This document shows positions 33,391-46,013 of a DNA stretch of 64,000 nt, piece after piece. Below the pieces are notes generated by a model. The model searched no databases. It was not told the origin of the DNA and saw only the letters and a program-made list of their open reading frames with translations. Made by a program: the position numbers and the translations under genes. The stretch is from assembly GCA_002917075.1 (NCBI GenBank), contig NTMA01000093.1, positions 101,266-165,265 of the forward strand, read 5' to 3'. The stretch comes from Hawksworthiomyces lignivorus. Taxonomy: Eukaryota > Ascomycota > Sordariomycetes > Ophiostomatales > Ophiostomataceae. Each line of letters begins with the position of its first letter. Within the stretch, counting starts at the first letter, position 1.

Positions 33391-35045
33391 TGCTGCGAGA
33401 TAGTCTTTGTGATGGGTTAATATCTTTGAATAATTGTCAAACTACATAAAAGCGGACGGCGCAAAGATGGGTAAAGAATATTACTAGATTTGTTCTGTTG
33501 TCATTATATATAGAACGACGGTGCTGGTTAGACGGTTGTACGCGAGGCAAGTACTCTTCTTACTTAGGCTCAAACCAGTATACAAACACGAGTCACACAA
33601 CCTTCACTTGATGATCGACCATGCCGTAGATGTTACAAAATTAACGCATCCACTCATTAATGCAAAGGGGCCTATTTTACTCTTAAGCCACTGAACGTTG
33701 TGGAAGAACACGCTGTTTCTACGCGATCCGGTGACCTATGTACAGTGTCCTTTCTAATAGGGCGATGACGAAGGCATACAAAAGCCGTGAAGTGATACCA
33801 GGTGTGGCCCCGGCGGTTTACAATATGGTACAGCAACATCTTAGAGCCAAGCCGCTATAACGGTTTGTTATGGCCACTTGTTGTGTTCCCCCTTACAGAC
33901 TTTTCGCTTCTTCAACCACTTGGTAGATGAGATAGTACCTCACCCTCCGTAAGAGTTATTTTAGTATTGACTACTCTATCAGTGCTCCAATAGTCACAAA
34001 TGAAATGATTTCAGTGCCGATGCAAGCACATCTCGATAGCAATATGAAACTACCTAGAGAATGGAAACTGCAAGACAAAGAGCTAACGCTCATAGATGAC
34101 ATATAATGTTAAAAGATTGCTGTGTTAGAACTAAATTATGGAGCAGCTGACAAAAATTATTGGCGAACCAAATGCATAAAAGAAAGAGAACCCATATATT
34201 TTCTTTGGGTAGAGATATGTTTCCGGGAAAGCTGCGGGTGGGGTTGCGCACCCAGACCAGCTGGATTCTAAATGAGGACATATCTTGAAAATATTCTAAC
34301 CGTTTGCTTCAACTTGTTCCAGTCGACTCAATGGACCCATCGCTCCAATATATATTTGAACCCTTCTGCTCCATGTGACTTAATCGTTTATTCCTAACAC
34401 GAGCGTGCAGCATACATCAGGGTCTTTTCAGCCGCACCAAGGCGTCGTCTGAGTTTGCAATGGAAACGCTCTAAAGACGGTTTAACTACTCCGTTATGTA
34501 GTCAAATTTCCTAGAGAAAATGTAAGATAACGGCTAGATTTTGTTGACCTGTCATGTTCTATTTTTTTTTTTTTTTTTGTTCCCCAAGCTCTCTCTGCCA
34601 GATCCTTTTCGCTTTGACGTATTTACAGCTATTTGCTACAAGTGGAGCGTCGAAGTAGTGCTCGTCAAATAGTACTCCCTAGAGCTAGTGAATACCCAAG
34701 TCACTTTTCATCGCTCAACTTGTGTCCTTGTATGGAATTTTGTCTGTGCCCAATGCGGGCAGTACCCATCAAAAAGCCACGGTTATCATCAAGGTATTCA
34801 ATATTCTCGACCTGTGATTTTTGACTATAGTTTCAGAAAGATTTTGATCAGGTATAATTGCCGTACCCCCTTTCACCTTTACTTAAATACTTCTTTTTTA
34901 AATGGCCCTTTTTAAAACATTTCATTTTTATCTTTTCTACACTGCGTACTTTTTTAATATTTAATATTCTCACAATAGATTCTATAACTTTCCACAACAT
35001 TCAGTCGATTCTGAAAGATTGGGATCCGTACTATCGACTTGCGCA
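33391..35045. other. Intergenic, about 1.65 kb
   Basis: There is a run of about 18 T near 34563 and AT-rich sequence toward the bestrophin start. Short ORFs here show no recognisable product. Confidence 0.55.
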
Positions 35046-36819
35046 ATGGCTGATAAAGAGCGGAGTTCAAAGAAAGACGGTCGCACGACCACCAACGTCG
35101 ACGGCAATCAATATATTCGCAAGCCGATCAACATTCTGATGTCGCCTAAGTGTGACATCGAACCGACCACGAGACTTACTACTAAAACAACGCAGTCTTT
35201 CAGCCGAATGCAGCCCAAGTTTGATCTTTACAATTATTTTGTACGTCAACTATAAAATTAAAATAATAAAAGCTCTTATAACGGAATAAACATAATCTCA
35301 CTAGCAATCTATTTCTAGGCTGGCCCACGAGACATTTCCAGACATTCGAAATGGCCGCTCTTCATGCAAGCTCACGGCAGCATCTTGCCCAAACTGATCA
35401 TACCTCTGTTATTCCTTGGTGGTTGGGCGACCTTCATCACCGCTGTCTCCAAATTTACCGCTGCAAATCGTGAGTTGATATTTGCTGCTTTTCACTGAAC
35501 TTTGGTATCGGTTCATGCCAATTTTACTTGAATTTCAATTTTATTTATCCATTCATTTTACTTTGCTTTTTTATCTTTTAATGTATTATGCCTAAATAGT
35601 ATTAACCTTTAATAGTCGGTATTAGTAACACACTCTTGACGATTACGGGTTTCGTCGTCGGCCTTAGCTTGAGCTTCCGGAGCTCTACAGCCTACGAAAG
35701 ATACACTGAAGGTCGCAGATACTGGACACAGCTGATCTTTGTATCAAATTGCCTCTGCCGTGTGTTTTGGCTACATGCAAAAGAGCGCGAAGAGTCCCGC
35801 AAACGTGATACGCTTGCAAAACTGTTAGCTTGCTTTGCATATCAACGCCTTTCTTTCCCAGTTATTTATTAACATTTCATGCAGGACCGCAGTGAAACTC
35901 ATTGTCGCCTTTTCTGTTTCACTCAAGCACAAACTCCGCTTCGAACCGTACACCGACTATGAAGACTTAGCCGGGCTCATCGGTCATCTCGATACATACG
36001 CACGCGCTGCCACTATCCATGACCCAGGTCGAGTAACCGAAAAAAGCCGAAGCTTGCTTAAGATGATTGGCGAATCCCTGGGTCTGTCTATCGCGCAAAG
36101 TAATCCACGGGGGAACATTAAGCGATCAAAGCGGCCACTTGGCAATTTGCCCCTGGAGATTATCAGTCACTTAGCTAGCCTCGCTGATGAGTTCGTTGAG
36201 GGAAACCAGCTCGACAGGACGCATCATAATTTAGCATGTAAGTTACCGGTAGCAAGTACGTCTAGTAAGTAATACAAAAAAAGACTAATTATATATAGAT
36301 AACAATATCACCGCTCTCAACGACGTCCTGACAGGTACTGAACGTGTGCTTACGACCCCTGTGCCCATCGCTTATGCCATTGCCATTAATCAAATTACAT
36401 GGCTCTACGTTTGCTTGCTACCGTTCCAGCTACTTAACTCACTCGATTGGGTGACGATTCCCGCCACTGTTGCTGCCGGCTACATTATCCTTGGACTTCT
36501 CTTCATCGGTCGCGAAGTTGAAAACCCGTTCGGCCATGACGTCAATGACTTACCGCTGGACGATTACTGCGCGCAGATTGCTAGTGAAATCGATCTTGTA
36601 ACTTCTAAGCCGAAGCCCAAAACCAGCGACTGGATTGAATGTCTCGACAACAAGACGTTGTGGCCGTTCAGTTCCAGCGGCTGGAATATATGGGAGAGCC
36701 GCAGTGAGACCAACTTACGCGACGCTTTACGCAAGAAATATGAGGCAGGCTACAACATAAGCATCGATATTAGCGTTAGCGACGCTAGTGGTAAAGACAG
36801 TGGCGAAACGAAAGTGTAG
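35046..36819 (+). CDS. Bestrophin/UPF0187-family anion channel-like membrane protein
   Basis: Exons 35046-35240, 35319-35469, 35616-35823, 35885-36237 and 36299-36819 give 475 aa with consistent phases. An N-terminal cytosolic stretch precedes I-I-P-L-L-F-L-G-G-W-A-T-F. The bestrophin hallmark follows: V-V-G-L-S-L-S-F-R-S-S-T-A-Y-E-R-Y-x-E-G-R-R-Y-W. Later come P-V-P-I-A-Y-A-I-A-I, two more hydrophobic segments, and G-R-E-V-E-N-P-F-G-H-D-V-N-D-L-P-L-D, the conserved C-terminal motif. Fungal members are plasma-membrane or organelle anion channels, some linked to weak-acid export. Intron 3 uses an uncommon GTTAGC donor. It lies near the CAX gene on the same strand, so both are ion-transport genes. 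Confidence 0.9.
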
Positions 36820-37964
36820 TGTCTACTCGGTAGCACATGAACACGAGTACAAAAATATTCAGACTAGAAGGTGATTTGAAAAAGAATGGGCGTGCATAGG
36901 GAGGAAACGAGATAGATGATGAAGAATGCTGTAGATTACTTCCGTAGTTCCGTAGTTATGGCGAAGGTGTTGCTATATACTATCCTAAGCCTCGACTTGT
37001 CCAGAATTGGATTTATTCCATTCAAGTTCAATGTTCATTTTTAGTTACATAAGGAAAAAAGATTAGACTCGAAATATTTTTTACGTTGAAATTGAACTTT
37101 CTATTGGAAGGAGCAAAGTTTGAAAATAAATTCTTTCGGTGGATAGGAGATGAATCTTCCTTCGTAAAAATAAAATAAAATATAGGTTTCTCCGTACATA
37201 GTGAATAAGGGCTGGGGAGCACTGCTGCCATAATGGGCTACATAAGCTCTCCAAAATACGGCTTTCCACAGGGTTCGAACGAAGTTACAGGTTAGCGCAA
37301 TGCTACCCGGGCTCATAACTGTTGCATCAAAAAATTATAGCGGAACCACTAGTTAGAAAACATACGTAAACACTAACTAAAAGTACACTATTCAAAGACA
37401 TATATTTGAAATATATGTTTTGCATATCTTTGTAGTCGACAAAATTGCTAGGTATTTGTAAATATTGGAGCCGAATACGAATTTATTTTTTATTTTTTAT
37501 TTTTTTTTCAGCCACTACGGATTTGATGCTTGCGAGGATGAGAGCTTCTTGTGAAAGTGAATTGGCAGAGATTTATTCGGAATTTCCGCATATTGGTAAT
37601 GAACTAATTTGATTGAGCATGGATAATCAGGAAGCAAGATGATGTACACTCCCATTCTCTGGACTTGGTGAAATATAAAATGACTAGGCCTGCCACCCAT
37701 CCCCTCGCACTGAATCAGTCATTTCAGGGGCAAAATATTTACATCCTAGAGTCTGCTAAAGCCGAGCAAGAGTATGCTTGTGGCTCGATTATTTTAAACC
37801 GACCACGGATTTCTCTTAGCTTAACATATTGAGCATAAACGAGAATATTATTTCTGCAACTCTGACAATCAACTTACTATATCGTAAAATGTTTTAACGG
37901 TCCCTAAAGAATGGAAACTCCGGTAGAAAAGTTTTCATCGCCACTTCCAGCATCCACATGCTTC
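36820..37964. other. Intergenic
   Basis: AT-rich, with an A/T-tract near 37485-37510 and a tRNA-like B-box (GGTTCGAAC) at 37272 without a foldable tRNA around it. No gene was recognised. Confidence 0.5.
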
Positions 37965-38308
37965 CAACTGAGTTTTCCAGAACCGTTTATGCTCCAGTGA
38001 CTATCGATCGCGAAGATGTCTTGAACTACATCCCCATGAGAGGAAATATAGAGGGTAACAAGATTTGGAAGTGATTTAACAGCGAACCGAATCTACGAGT
38101 GGCTATTGACAGGCAAAGGAACACGCTCTTTTTGTGCAGGTGTCGACCTAGTAGAGGCGCGTGAGATGAATGCGAGCCATACCTGAGTGAATCAAATAAT
38201 GCTTGAAGTAGGTTTTATGGGGCTTAGTCGGCGAATCGGAAAAAAACCTGTCATTGCAGCCGTCAACGGCTGTGCCCTGGGCGGTGGTTTCGAGATGGCT
38301 CTAAACTG
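37965..38308 (+). pseudogene. Enoyl-CoA hydratase/isomerase relic
   Basis: The plus strand reads, across frame changes, L-S-F-P-E-P, then T-I-D-R-E and I-P-M-R-G-N-I-E-G-N-K-I-W-K. A TGA stands where the family usually has Trp (W-x-W-F). It continues with S-E-P-N-L-R-V-A-I, F-L-C-A-G-V-D-L-V-E-A-R-E-M-N-A-S, and the oxyanion-hole motif I-A-A-V-N-G-C-A-L-G-G-G-F-E-M-A-L-N just before a GTAAGT donor (38309). I count at least two stops and two frameshifts, and the second half of the gene is missing. Intact relatives hydrate enoyl-CoA in beta-oxidation. Confidence 0.78.
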
Positions 38309-40190
38309 GTAAGTCGAGAGAACAAAAGCTATCGAGTATATATAGTCAACGAGCAACAGTAGGAAACAGTAAGGCAAACGAACCATGAAATAAACAACGA
38401 AGATTTAGGCCTTGAAAGGGAGAGCCTCTGTGTAAAGGGAAACGCATAGTGAGAGTGTATATTCCTAACAGAATCACAGCCACTGCACTAAAGTAGCAAA
38501 AGATTAGCAAGTACCAGGACTCTCTCACACCGAGACTTAAATAGTGTATCTCCTTGCACTCTGACTCCCCTTACGACCGTGATGTCTGAGAGAAGGCTAT
38601 TACTAGCTGAGAAGTCTTAATGCTTAATAGTGCTTCTTTGGCTACCGCCATTGTTAGCCACCCAGCCCATGGACCTAACTCCGAGGCTAGATCTAGTGGG
38701 CAGCCTCCACCTGCTATAAATACTAAATAAATCCACCGGCGATGCAGGCATTATTATGCTTTTCCCAGTAATATGAAATACCAGGGTCTGAGTCCAGTGT
38801 ACCATACAACCTACATCGGGGACTATTTAGAAGAGAAAGGGAAATTGTCTAAATACGTGATCTGCCGGAGCTTTTGTAAATGGCCTACGATCTATGTCAT
38901 AAGAGATAAAAGCTCCTTATACAGGGCTCATAATAGACGGAGGCTCACGTGAGAAAGCTCATTGGGGACCATGACTACCAAGAGCTGCTTCAGTCGGTCG
39001 GTAACCCGGGATTATGAAAATTTTGGGGCTATTGGCATTATTTAAATGCACTTCTAGATTTGCTAAAGAAAATGCTGTATGATAATTTCAGTTTTAGAAT
39101 AAACCAATGATGATTATTAAGGTTAGCAGACACCTGGGAGCTGTTAAAGCCTCTCTAGCCTGTTTATAGAGTCGCAGATCATTCTCCTCTTGTGTGATCA
39201 CCTGGAGAACTCATGGGTCGAAGTTCTTGAAAAAAGTGATAGTTAACGGAATATTGATACTTTTAGTCTCAAGCAGCTGTGGCCAAAATTGCATATAGGT
39301 GCGTAAGTATGCTAAGAATTTTTTAATTCATTAAGGTTGGTTGTAGAATTGATTTTCTCCGTTATTTCGTTTTAGAGATATCGGTGATTCTAGTAATGAC
39401 TAGCTACTGACGATCTAGAACATGACACACCCATGGCCCTGAATAGGGGCTGTATTGTAATCTCTTCGTATCTTGGGCTAAAACCGTGCGGGGTATTTCC
39501 TGATCCTCTCTTATTCTTAAAATAAGGTAGATTGTTTTCTTCAGAGACTTTGTGTGATGGAAACAGATTAGTCAACCTTTCGCATTTTTGTCATAATTAG
39601 TGCCTTCATAAGAGAAGAAATGATCTTTAAACTATATATAAGACGTAGAAAATGTATACGGCAGTCGAAAAGTAACAGACAGTTATGATAGCAAACAAGA
39701 ATAGGAGCACCCTCTCCTCTTCCCCAACCTCCGACTTTAACTGTAGCATACTAATGGAGTTGACTTGCAACTTCTACGATGGGTCAGAGCACAGTCGGAG
39801 CTGGGAAATGTTATTTCTGGCTATAGGAACCTCGTGGCATAAACTACAGTTGAGCACAAATTCTAATGCTCATTTCCAGACTCTTGCGCCCTGGTAACGT
39901 GACAACCATTATACCGCGGCGTCGAAATTACGGGCGGAATTGCTGCCGATCCACTAAAGACCGGCTAAATAAGAAACGGGCGGCATCTCTTTCTAGTTAA
40001 AGACGGAGGCTAGAATTCCATGGAGTATCCGGGACGCCGGTTTACGCCGGCAGAATACGCCAACAGACCCCTCTTTTGTTTCTCTGTCTCGCTTGCCTAC
40101 AAATGGAAGTTCGGGGGCCTCATGGCAATGATGGTTTCCCTGAGGGTTTCACCAGCAAAGCACGTCCGAGATCGACCAAAGCAAAACGCC
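38309..40190. other. Intergenic, about 1.9 kb
   Basis: No continuation of the enoyl-CoA hydratase relic could be found. The remaining sequence has short, unrecognised ORFs. The last ~250 bp upstream of 40191 are GC-richer and probably hold the promoter of the secreted-protein gene. Confidence 0.5.
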
Positions 40191-40988
40191 ATGTTCTCCT
40201 CGCCGATTTTTCTGGCCGCTTTTGCAGGCCTAACCTCCCAGGCTGTCGCTGACTGCAGCCGTTCAATGCTCCAGGAGGCCACGGCAGGATATCTAGCAGC
40301 GGTTGCCGCTGGGAAACCGACCTTTCCAGCACTGGGGACAGATAAGGTCGAATATATCGAGAACGGCAGCAGTGCGGATATCACCAAGGGCATCCTGTCG
40401 CAGGCCATCCGGATCGACTTCAACGTCACCTTATACGACACGACGCAGTGCGCCTCGTACACGGAGATAGTCTCAACTGATACCAAACATCCGTACGTCA
40501 TCGGGTCACGCCTGGCCTTCGACGCCAACAACAAGGTGAACCGGATAGACCAGAACGTGTGTACCAGCTTTAACGGTCATAAAGACTGGGCTTTTGATGC
40601 GGCGGGAACGCTCAGGGCTATCAAGAAGGAGAACTGGGACATTATCCCCGAGGCCAAGCGCGACACGCGCGATGCCATCAAGCAGGCGGGCGACGCATAT
40701 GTTGACGGGCTGGGTGACAATAGTATCAAACAGCCAGTTGCTGCGTCGTGTGTAATGCTTGAGGGCGGTAGCGCACGGACCGGGTGCGCACTCTCTTTCG
40801 GCAAACAATCAGCGAAGATCACAAACCGTCTATACACTATCGACGAGCAGGTAGGTGGCGTGGACATCTTCCACCCCTTCCCCTACCTTGACAAGGCGGT
40901 GGGGAAGCCAACGACGACCAACAACTTGATCAAGGTGCAGGGTGGAAGCATTCAGATAGTTCACGAGGATACCGTCATATTGAGTTAA
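40191..40988 (+). CDS. Secreted protein, DUF8021-like, function unknown
   Basis: A 265-codon intronless gene if started at the ATG at 40191. That start gives a clear signal peptide (F-L-A-A-F-A-G-L-T-S-Q-A-V-A) followed by D-C-S-R-S-M-L. The frame is open upstream to 40020, but the extra 57 residues would bury the signal. The mature part has D-K-V-E-Y-I-E-N-G, D-T-T-Q-C-A-S-Y-T-E-I, H-P-Y-V-I-G-S-R and a few Cys likely in disulfides. The pattern recalls fungal secreted proteins grouped as DUF8021, but I am only fairly sure of this, and no activity is known. The gene is GC-richer than its surroundings. Confidence 0.75.
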   Translation: MFSSPIFLAAFAGLTSQAVADCSRSMLQEATAGYLAAVAAGKPTFPALGTDKVEYIENGSSADITKGILSQAIRIDFNVTLYDTTQCASYTEIVSTDTKHPYVIGSRLAFDANNKVNRIDQNVCTSFNGHKDWAFDAAGTLRAIKKENWDIIPEAKRDTRDAIKQAGDAYVDGLGDNSIKQPVAASCVMLEGGSARTGCALSFGKQSAKITNRLYTIDEQVGGVDIFHPFPYLDKAVGKPTTTNNLIKVQGGSIQIVHEDTVILS

Positions 40989-42450
40989 GAAGTCCAAATA
41001 CATACATATGAGGATAGTGGAAGATGTCAAGCTAGTTTGAGTAGAGCCATTGATTAGGAGAGCCCAAAAGAGATATCCTAGAGGGAGGCAGGGCGAGGAG
41101 CCCTCTCTATATAGTGCTATATACAGTGTATCACCACGGTATTCAAGTGATAGGCGTACGGTATCAACCTACAGGCATGGTATTATGTAAGCACTGCTCA
41201 ACAGAAGACCAAAGACAACTAAAGAATATAAGGGCCTCGGAGCCTCCGGAATGAAGGTATTATCGGGTGCGCCAATGCGGTCATCTAGATGATAAATGAT
41301 AAACTCGAATTGCTCAACGAGTAGAATTTTAATTTGAGTTTGATTTTAATGTCTTATATCTAGCATTTCGTAAGAAGATTGCCTTCAGAGGGCCTCTTCC
41401 ACACAGCTATGTGCAGAATTAGTGTCCTATTTACTCCTTATGAGTCTTATCGTACGGACCAAGTCGTACATAAATGTACCACTAAGTACAAAGACCCAAC
41501 TATCCAAAATGAGTCTATTGCTTAGAAACCTCGTGGCTGATACCTTGTAAGACGGTATTAGCTGAGTAGCACTAGATAAATAGAATAAATCGGGGGTCTT
41601 TAGAAAGGCTTATACGTACTATTTGTTTGATGAGACGTGCAAAAATCCTAACCTCGCGATGGAGATATGGTGAGACTAAATAAAAATAGTCCGTTAGGGA
41701 GATTGAGAGACGCACACCTTTTTCAGGCGCCTGTTTTGGAAGAGGCGGTAAGTGTACAGAAATCATGCGTATATATTGAAGCACAATTATATTCAAGGAA
41801 ATAAAAATACGCGTTTTGTTAGAGATCCGTTCTGGAGCAAACTGCTGAGGGGGGAAATAGTAAAGAAAGAAGTCGTAGGGGCTCAATTGTTCCCGCTCTG
41901 GACACTCGTGCCATAGCAGCTAAATGAATTGGAGAGAGAAAGCGAGAAGGATCTTGTCCATAGCCGTAATTGACTTGGCTATTGTTTGCACGAGAAGAGA
42001 GTCAAGAACATTGAGGGCTATGCGCGGATTTGGACAGGCAACATCAACGGAGGAAACATGAGCTAGACAGCACGAGGATGAAACGGGTGTAGACAACAAT
42101 GCTCTCGATCGAACAAAGCCTTGAACTGAGACGGATAGAGCGATCTGACCTTGCCTTTTTCGTTTTTTTTTTCCCATTTGTTCCATTGAGCTTTTGTTGG
42201 TATCTCGAAGAAATAATTCCTGCAGAGGTACTGGTACTTCCTTCACCATCAAAGTCATGGTGGCTTTGGCATCCGTGACTATATGCGGCATTTATCTCCT
42301 CTCTTGTCACATATCTGTCATATAGGAATGAAACATTCAACCTGCATCGTTTGCATTGGAATATAGACCTATAAGCCTGATCACCTTATACAAAGCCCAA
42401 AGTAGCTTTGTAAAAATCAAGATCACAAGAATTCTTTTTATCCAATTGAA
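40989..42450. other. Intergenic, about 1.45 kb
   Basis: Convergent 3' flanks of the secreted-protein and amidase genes. Several short minus-strand ORFs (for example 41920-42291) have no recognisable product and overlap one another. Confidence 0.5.
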
Positions 42451-44217
42451 TCAAATTTGGTGTTGTTCGGCTCTGCCAAAAGCTCTGTCCACTACCCGCA
42501 TACATGCCAGTACTTTCTCTTCCGTGTGTCGTTGACCCAAGACTTGAAGACACACGGGAATATCGGTGTACTTGGTGGGAGAATCTAAGCAACCTCGTGT
42601 CAGCTCTCGGTATTATATGTCAAATGTCAAATATCTCCTTTATGTTGTGTCTCGAGTTCATCACTTACAGCCTTCCCAGTTCTTCGCGTCTTCTGGTGAC
42701 AGCGGTGCCCATTCGCTGTCCGTAGGGTATTGGTCAAGCTTTTGGTCCACGATACCGACCGGGATAGTCCCGCATGTCCAGTCCAGAAGGTTCGACAGGG
42801 CCTCGTACAGCAAATAACCCATTTTACCATGCGGAGGAGCGACATGGCCGCCTGACGGTAGAATCAACACGTCAACCGGACGTCCGGTCGGCGTAATCGA
42901 CGCCGTTGATATGTATCTATCCGTATATTTCTGACGAAGTCGGAGTATTCGGTTGGCTGCAGCTAAAAATTGAGGTAAGTCAAGCTTTTCATGAGGCTGA
43001 GGCATCGTCAACTCCGGGTTCACCGGTTCGTTGTAGACCTCTAGAATACTTCTAATATCAGCATCCCCTTGTGCATTGAATATGTCATACAGACATTTTT
43101 CTAGCTGATCCGACTTAGCGTCGAAAAAAAAAGGTATTTCAATCGCATGATGACCTGCAGCCTTCAGAGAAGCCTTCATCTCGCGCATCCCTCGTTGGAT
43201 AGGTGGATGTGGATTGACCACTCCATCATTCTCCACGAATCCGAAGCAGAGCCTCGTTTGTGGATGAATGATTCTATCGTACTCATTTTGATTCCATGGC
43301 ATTTGAATGCATGTAGCATCCAGTGTCCAGGGCTCCAAGGCTAAGACACCTTTGACATACACTTCAAGTCCGTCCAAAGATCGGGAGAGGGGGCCGCCAA
43401 CGGCTTTCACAATCAGGTTTGAGGACGTGTTCTGTGCGCCATGTAGCGGAAGGCGTTCCGTAGAAGGACAAAGCCCATATATGCCATTGTGATTAGCAGG
43501 AGTGTTGATAGATCCTCCGCTATCACTGCCTACTCCGATAGGGCTACCACCGAGAGACACCAGCGAGCCTTCTCCGCCGCTGGAACCGCCTGCTGAGTTC
43601 CTGGTGTTGAATGGACTAGTTGTCCTTCCGAACAAGTAGTTGAAGCATTCGCCGGACATGAGCCCTTGAGGCACGTTGGTCTTGCAATAAAAGACAGCGC
43701 CTCCACGCGACAAAATGTCAACGATAGCTGCATTGCATTTGGCAGGGCGGCCGACACGACCGACGAAGCCAAACGTGGAGTCAAGACCTTTGACGTTGAT
43801 TATGTCCTTGAGGCTTATTGGCAGACCATGGAAAGGCCCAACCGGCCTGCCCGTTTGGCGCAAGTGCTCATCCAAAGCTTGTGCCCGTTTCAGGCCCCAG
43901 TCAAACATGACCTCCGTCAGTGGGTTGGTTAAGTGTTGTGCGATGATGGCACGCTTGATGAATGCTCGTAGCAACTCTTCTGATTTCAGCTGTCCTGCTG
44001 CTAATGCGTCAAGTAGGTGGCTAGGTAGTGTCTCGGTCAAGGCGATTTCTCGAGGTGAGAGCTCTCCCGAGGTAACAGGGATTGATCGGATGTTCGACAT
44101 CTTTGGGCTTACACGGCTATCGAAGAGAGTATCCCAGGCTCGGATTTTCTCGTCGCGCTGTCGTCGCGCTTCCGCAGCGACCTCTTCCCAACTGTGGTCC
44201 GGATGGGCAATCATCAT
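42451..44217 (-). CDS. Acetamidase-type amidase (amidase signature family)
   Basis: Exons 44217-42669 and 42584-42451 give 560 aa, matching fungal acetamidases (~545 aa). The 84-nt intron restores the C-terminal motif I-P-V-C-L-Q-V-L-G-Q-R. The Ser-cisSer-Lys triad is visible: Lys in L-P-I-S-L-K-D, the cis-Ser in the Gly/Ser-rich signature S-A-G-G-S-S-G-G-E, and the nucleophile in G-S-D-S-G-G-S-I-N-T-P-A. The N-terminal helical block (R-E-I-A-L-T-E, then L-L-D-A-L-A-A-G-Q-L-K-S-E-E-L) is also typical. It would hydrolyse short amides to acid plus ammonia for nitrogen supply in the cytosol. The exact substrate is not readable. Two ATGs (44217, 44214) are adjacent. Confidence 0.92.
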
Positions 44218-45886
44218 TCTTGAAATACTGTGATGCGGTCGGGCAAATTATCTATAGCAGCTGTATTGAGGAATGTTTAGAACGCTCATGAAGTATAGAT
44301 GGATTTAAGTGACACTTGTGGTGCCAATTAAAGCAAATCAGTGTGTGGGACGAGTAGGCGAAAAGGTGTGTGTATTGAGCCATCAAGACCCACACGGAAA
44401 ATACGGGCTGTTGAGTGATGCCACTAAACCACAGTACCAGTACAAAAGGGATTAATCCCCTTGGATAGGACACATGTAACAGTACCTTATAACTCAACAT
44501 GGGCAGCCTAGATTGAGGCCTCTTGGAGGTCAAGTATGTTAAGTATGTGACCCCGCAACGGAGTGACGAGCATTGTGAAACTAAAAGCGTGGGGCAGAAG
44601 GCGAACTGAGTGTAGTCTAAACGGGAAATAATCGTCAGTAGTAAACGATAACGACGTGCATATTTTCACCAATGTTGTCAGAAATTCCGCTCGTCTCGTG
44701 TAAAATATCGACATTGTTTACAGTCATAGCCACGGGTTTATTTGTTAACTTAACAAAGACAGCGTGCCACCAACGCCAAACCTAAGACACCAAAATGTTT
44801 GTCTTTCTGCACGGGGAGAATCGTCCGACGGGATATCGTTCAAACCGAGGAGTCGACCACTGCTGGCGGCAAATCGTCGGTCTTGTTGATAAAGTCAGGC
44901 CGCTGTCGCGGTTATCACAACCGTAGTAAGAGTCGATCGACACGATACAGCCGTTGTCAAAGTACTTGTTGCCGTACACGTTACAGCCGCCGATCTTACG
45001 GATGTCCTGGTACGCCCACCACATGTCGTCACCCGTGATCACGCAGTGGACGGCGGCGGATTTTACAACTAAAGTGGAGCCGGATCTCGCAAGAGATAGT
45101 TTTACGAAATAGGACGGAAGGACTTAAATTGAGACCCAGAGGGGCGGTAAAACATTGCAGAAAGAATGTACTAGTATACTGGTGGGGATAACACCGCTAT
45201 TGAGACCCTTGAGCGCTTGCATGAGGATAGGGGGGAGCTATGGCGAATGCCATTCGTTCGTTTCAGTGGCATTCTACCCAGCGCCTCTTCGACGGAGTGC
45301 TTCCTAACAATACCACTTTTGAACGGTTTCGTAAAGAACTCGTGCATCTAGCTGACGGAGATCTAGCAAAAGCTATTTGCCAGCCCGGCCACAGGGCCAC
45401 CGTGGCTCATGACTAAGGAAGGCCTTGTACGGCAACACCACATTTGCCGACGTGGTGATGTTGGTGCTAGGCTCTAGACACGTGCCCCTTTAGTTGTGAA
45501 GTATGGTGATTGTGTTGGTTAGGTAGAGGAGTCCTGCCCGCCTCGCTCTCAGTAATAAGATAAAGTGCTAATGGTTGCCGCGGTATAAAGATTTACAGTA
45601 ATAATCTTTGCTGTCGATTTTTTTTTAATCGAGATCGATTAAAGACTTTCGTTAATTAATAAAAGATTCCAGCAGGGGGTTCTGAGCTGGCAGATGCGAA
45701 GACTTCGATATCTTATAGCCAAGAGACGCCTCCATTGTGAGTGCCGGGAACATGGGTTTGCTGGGCAGAGCCGCACTGTGGCTTAAGATACTACCAAGAC
45801 CCCGGCCATAATTGTCCCGATGTCATTGTGTAATTAAACGTAAGATCTAGCAGTCTCTGTGTCGATATCCGGGCTTGATGTTTAGC

Positions 45887-45924
<38 letters not shown>

Positions 45925-46013
45925 GTATTCCTATTAGACATTGATTTTTAGCTGTTTGACGCGAAACCGGCTTGGAATGGCGCCTAGGCAAAGACAATCG
46001 TTATTATATTTGA
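44218..46013. other. Intergenic, about 1.8 kb, with a T25A13 tract
   Basis: A homopolymer pair, 25 T followed by 13 A, lies at 45887-45924. An isolated cysteine-containing frame on the minus strand (44782-45039) is listed separately. No other gene was seen. Confidence 0.5.
44782..45039 (-). CDS. Orphan small ORF, possible exon of a cysteine-containing secreted protein
   Basis: The frame is open upstream without an ATG to about 45131; the annotated part starts near D-D-M-W-W-A-Y-Q-D-I-R. It has regularly placed Cys (G-G-C-N-V-Y-G, N-G-C-I-V-S-I-D, Y-Y-G-C-D-N) and a codon choice richer in G/C than the flanks, which suggests real coding. There is no signal peptide in this piece; it would have to lie in an upstream exon I cannot define. 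I do not recognise the family. It could be a relic. Confidence 0.35.
   Translation of the reverse strand: MTGDDMWWAYQDIRKIGGCNVYGNKYFDNGCIVSIDSYYGCDNRDSGLTLSTRPTICRQQWSTPRFERYPVGRFSPCRKTNILVS

Noticed and set aside
37240..37320. tRNA-like sequence with GGTTCGAAC B-box (minus strand)
   Set aside because: The acceptor and anticodon stems do not pair, so it is at most a tRNA-derived relic.
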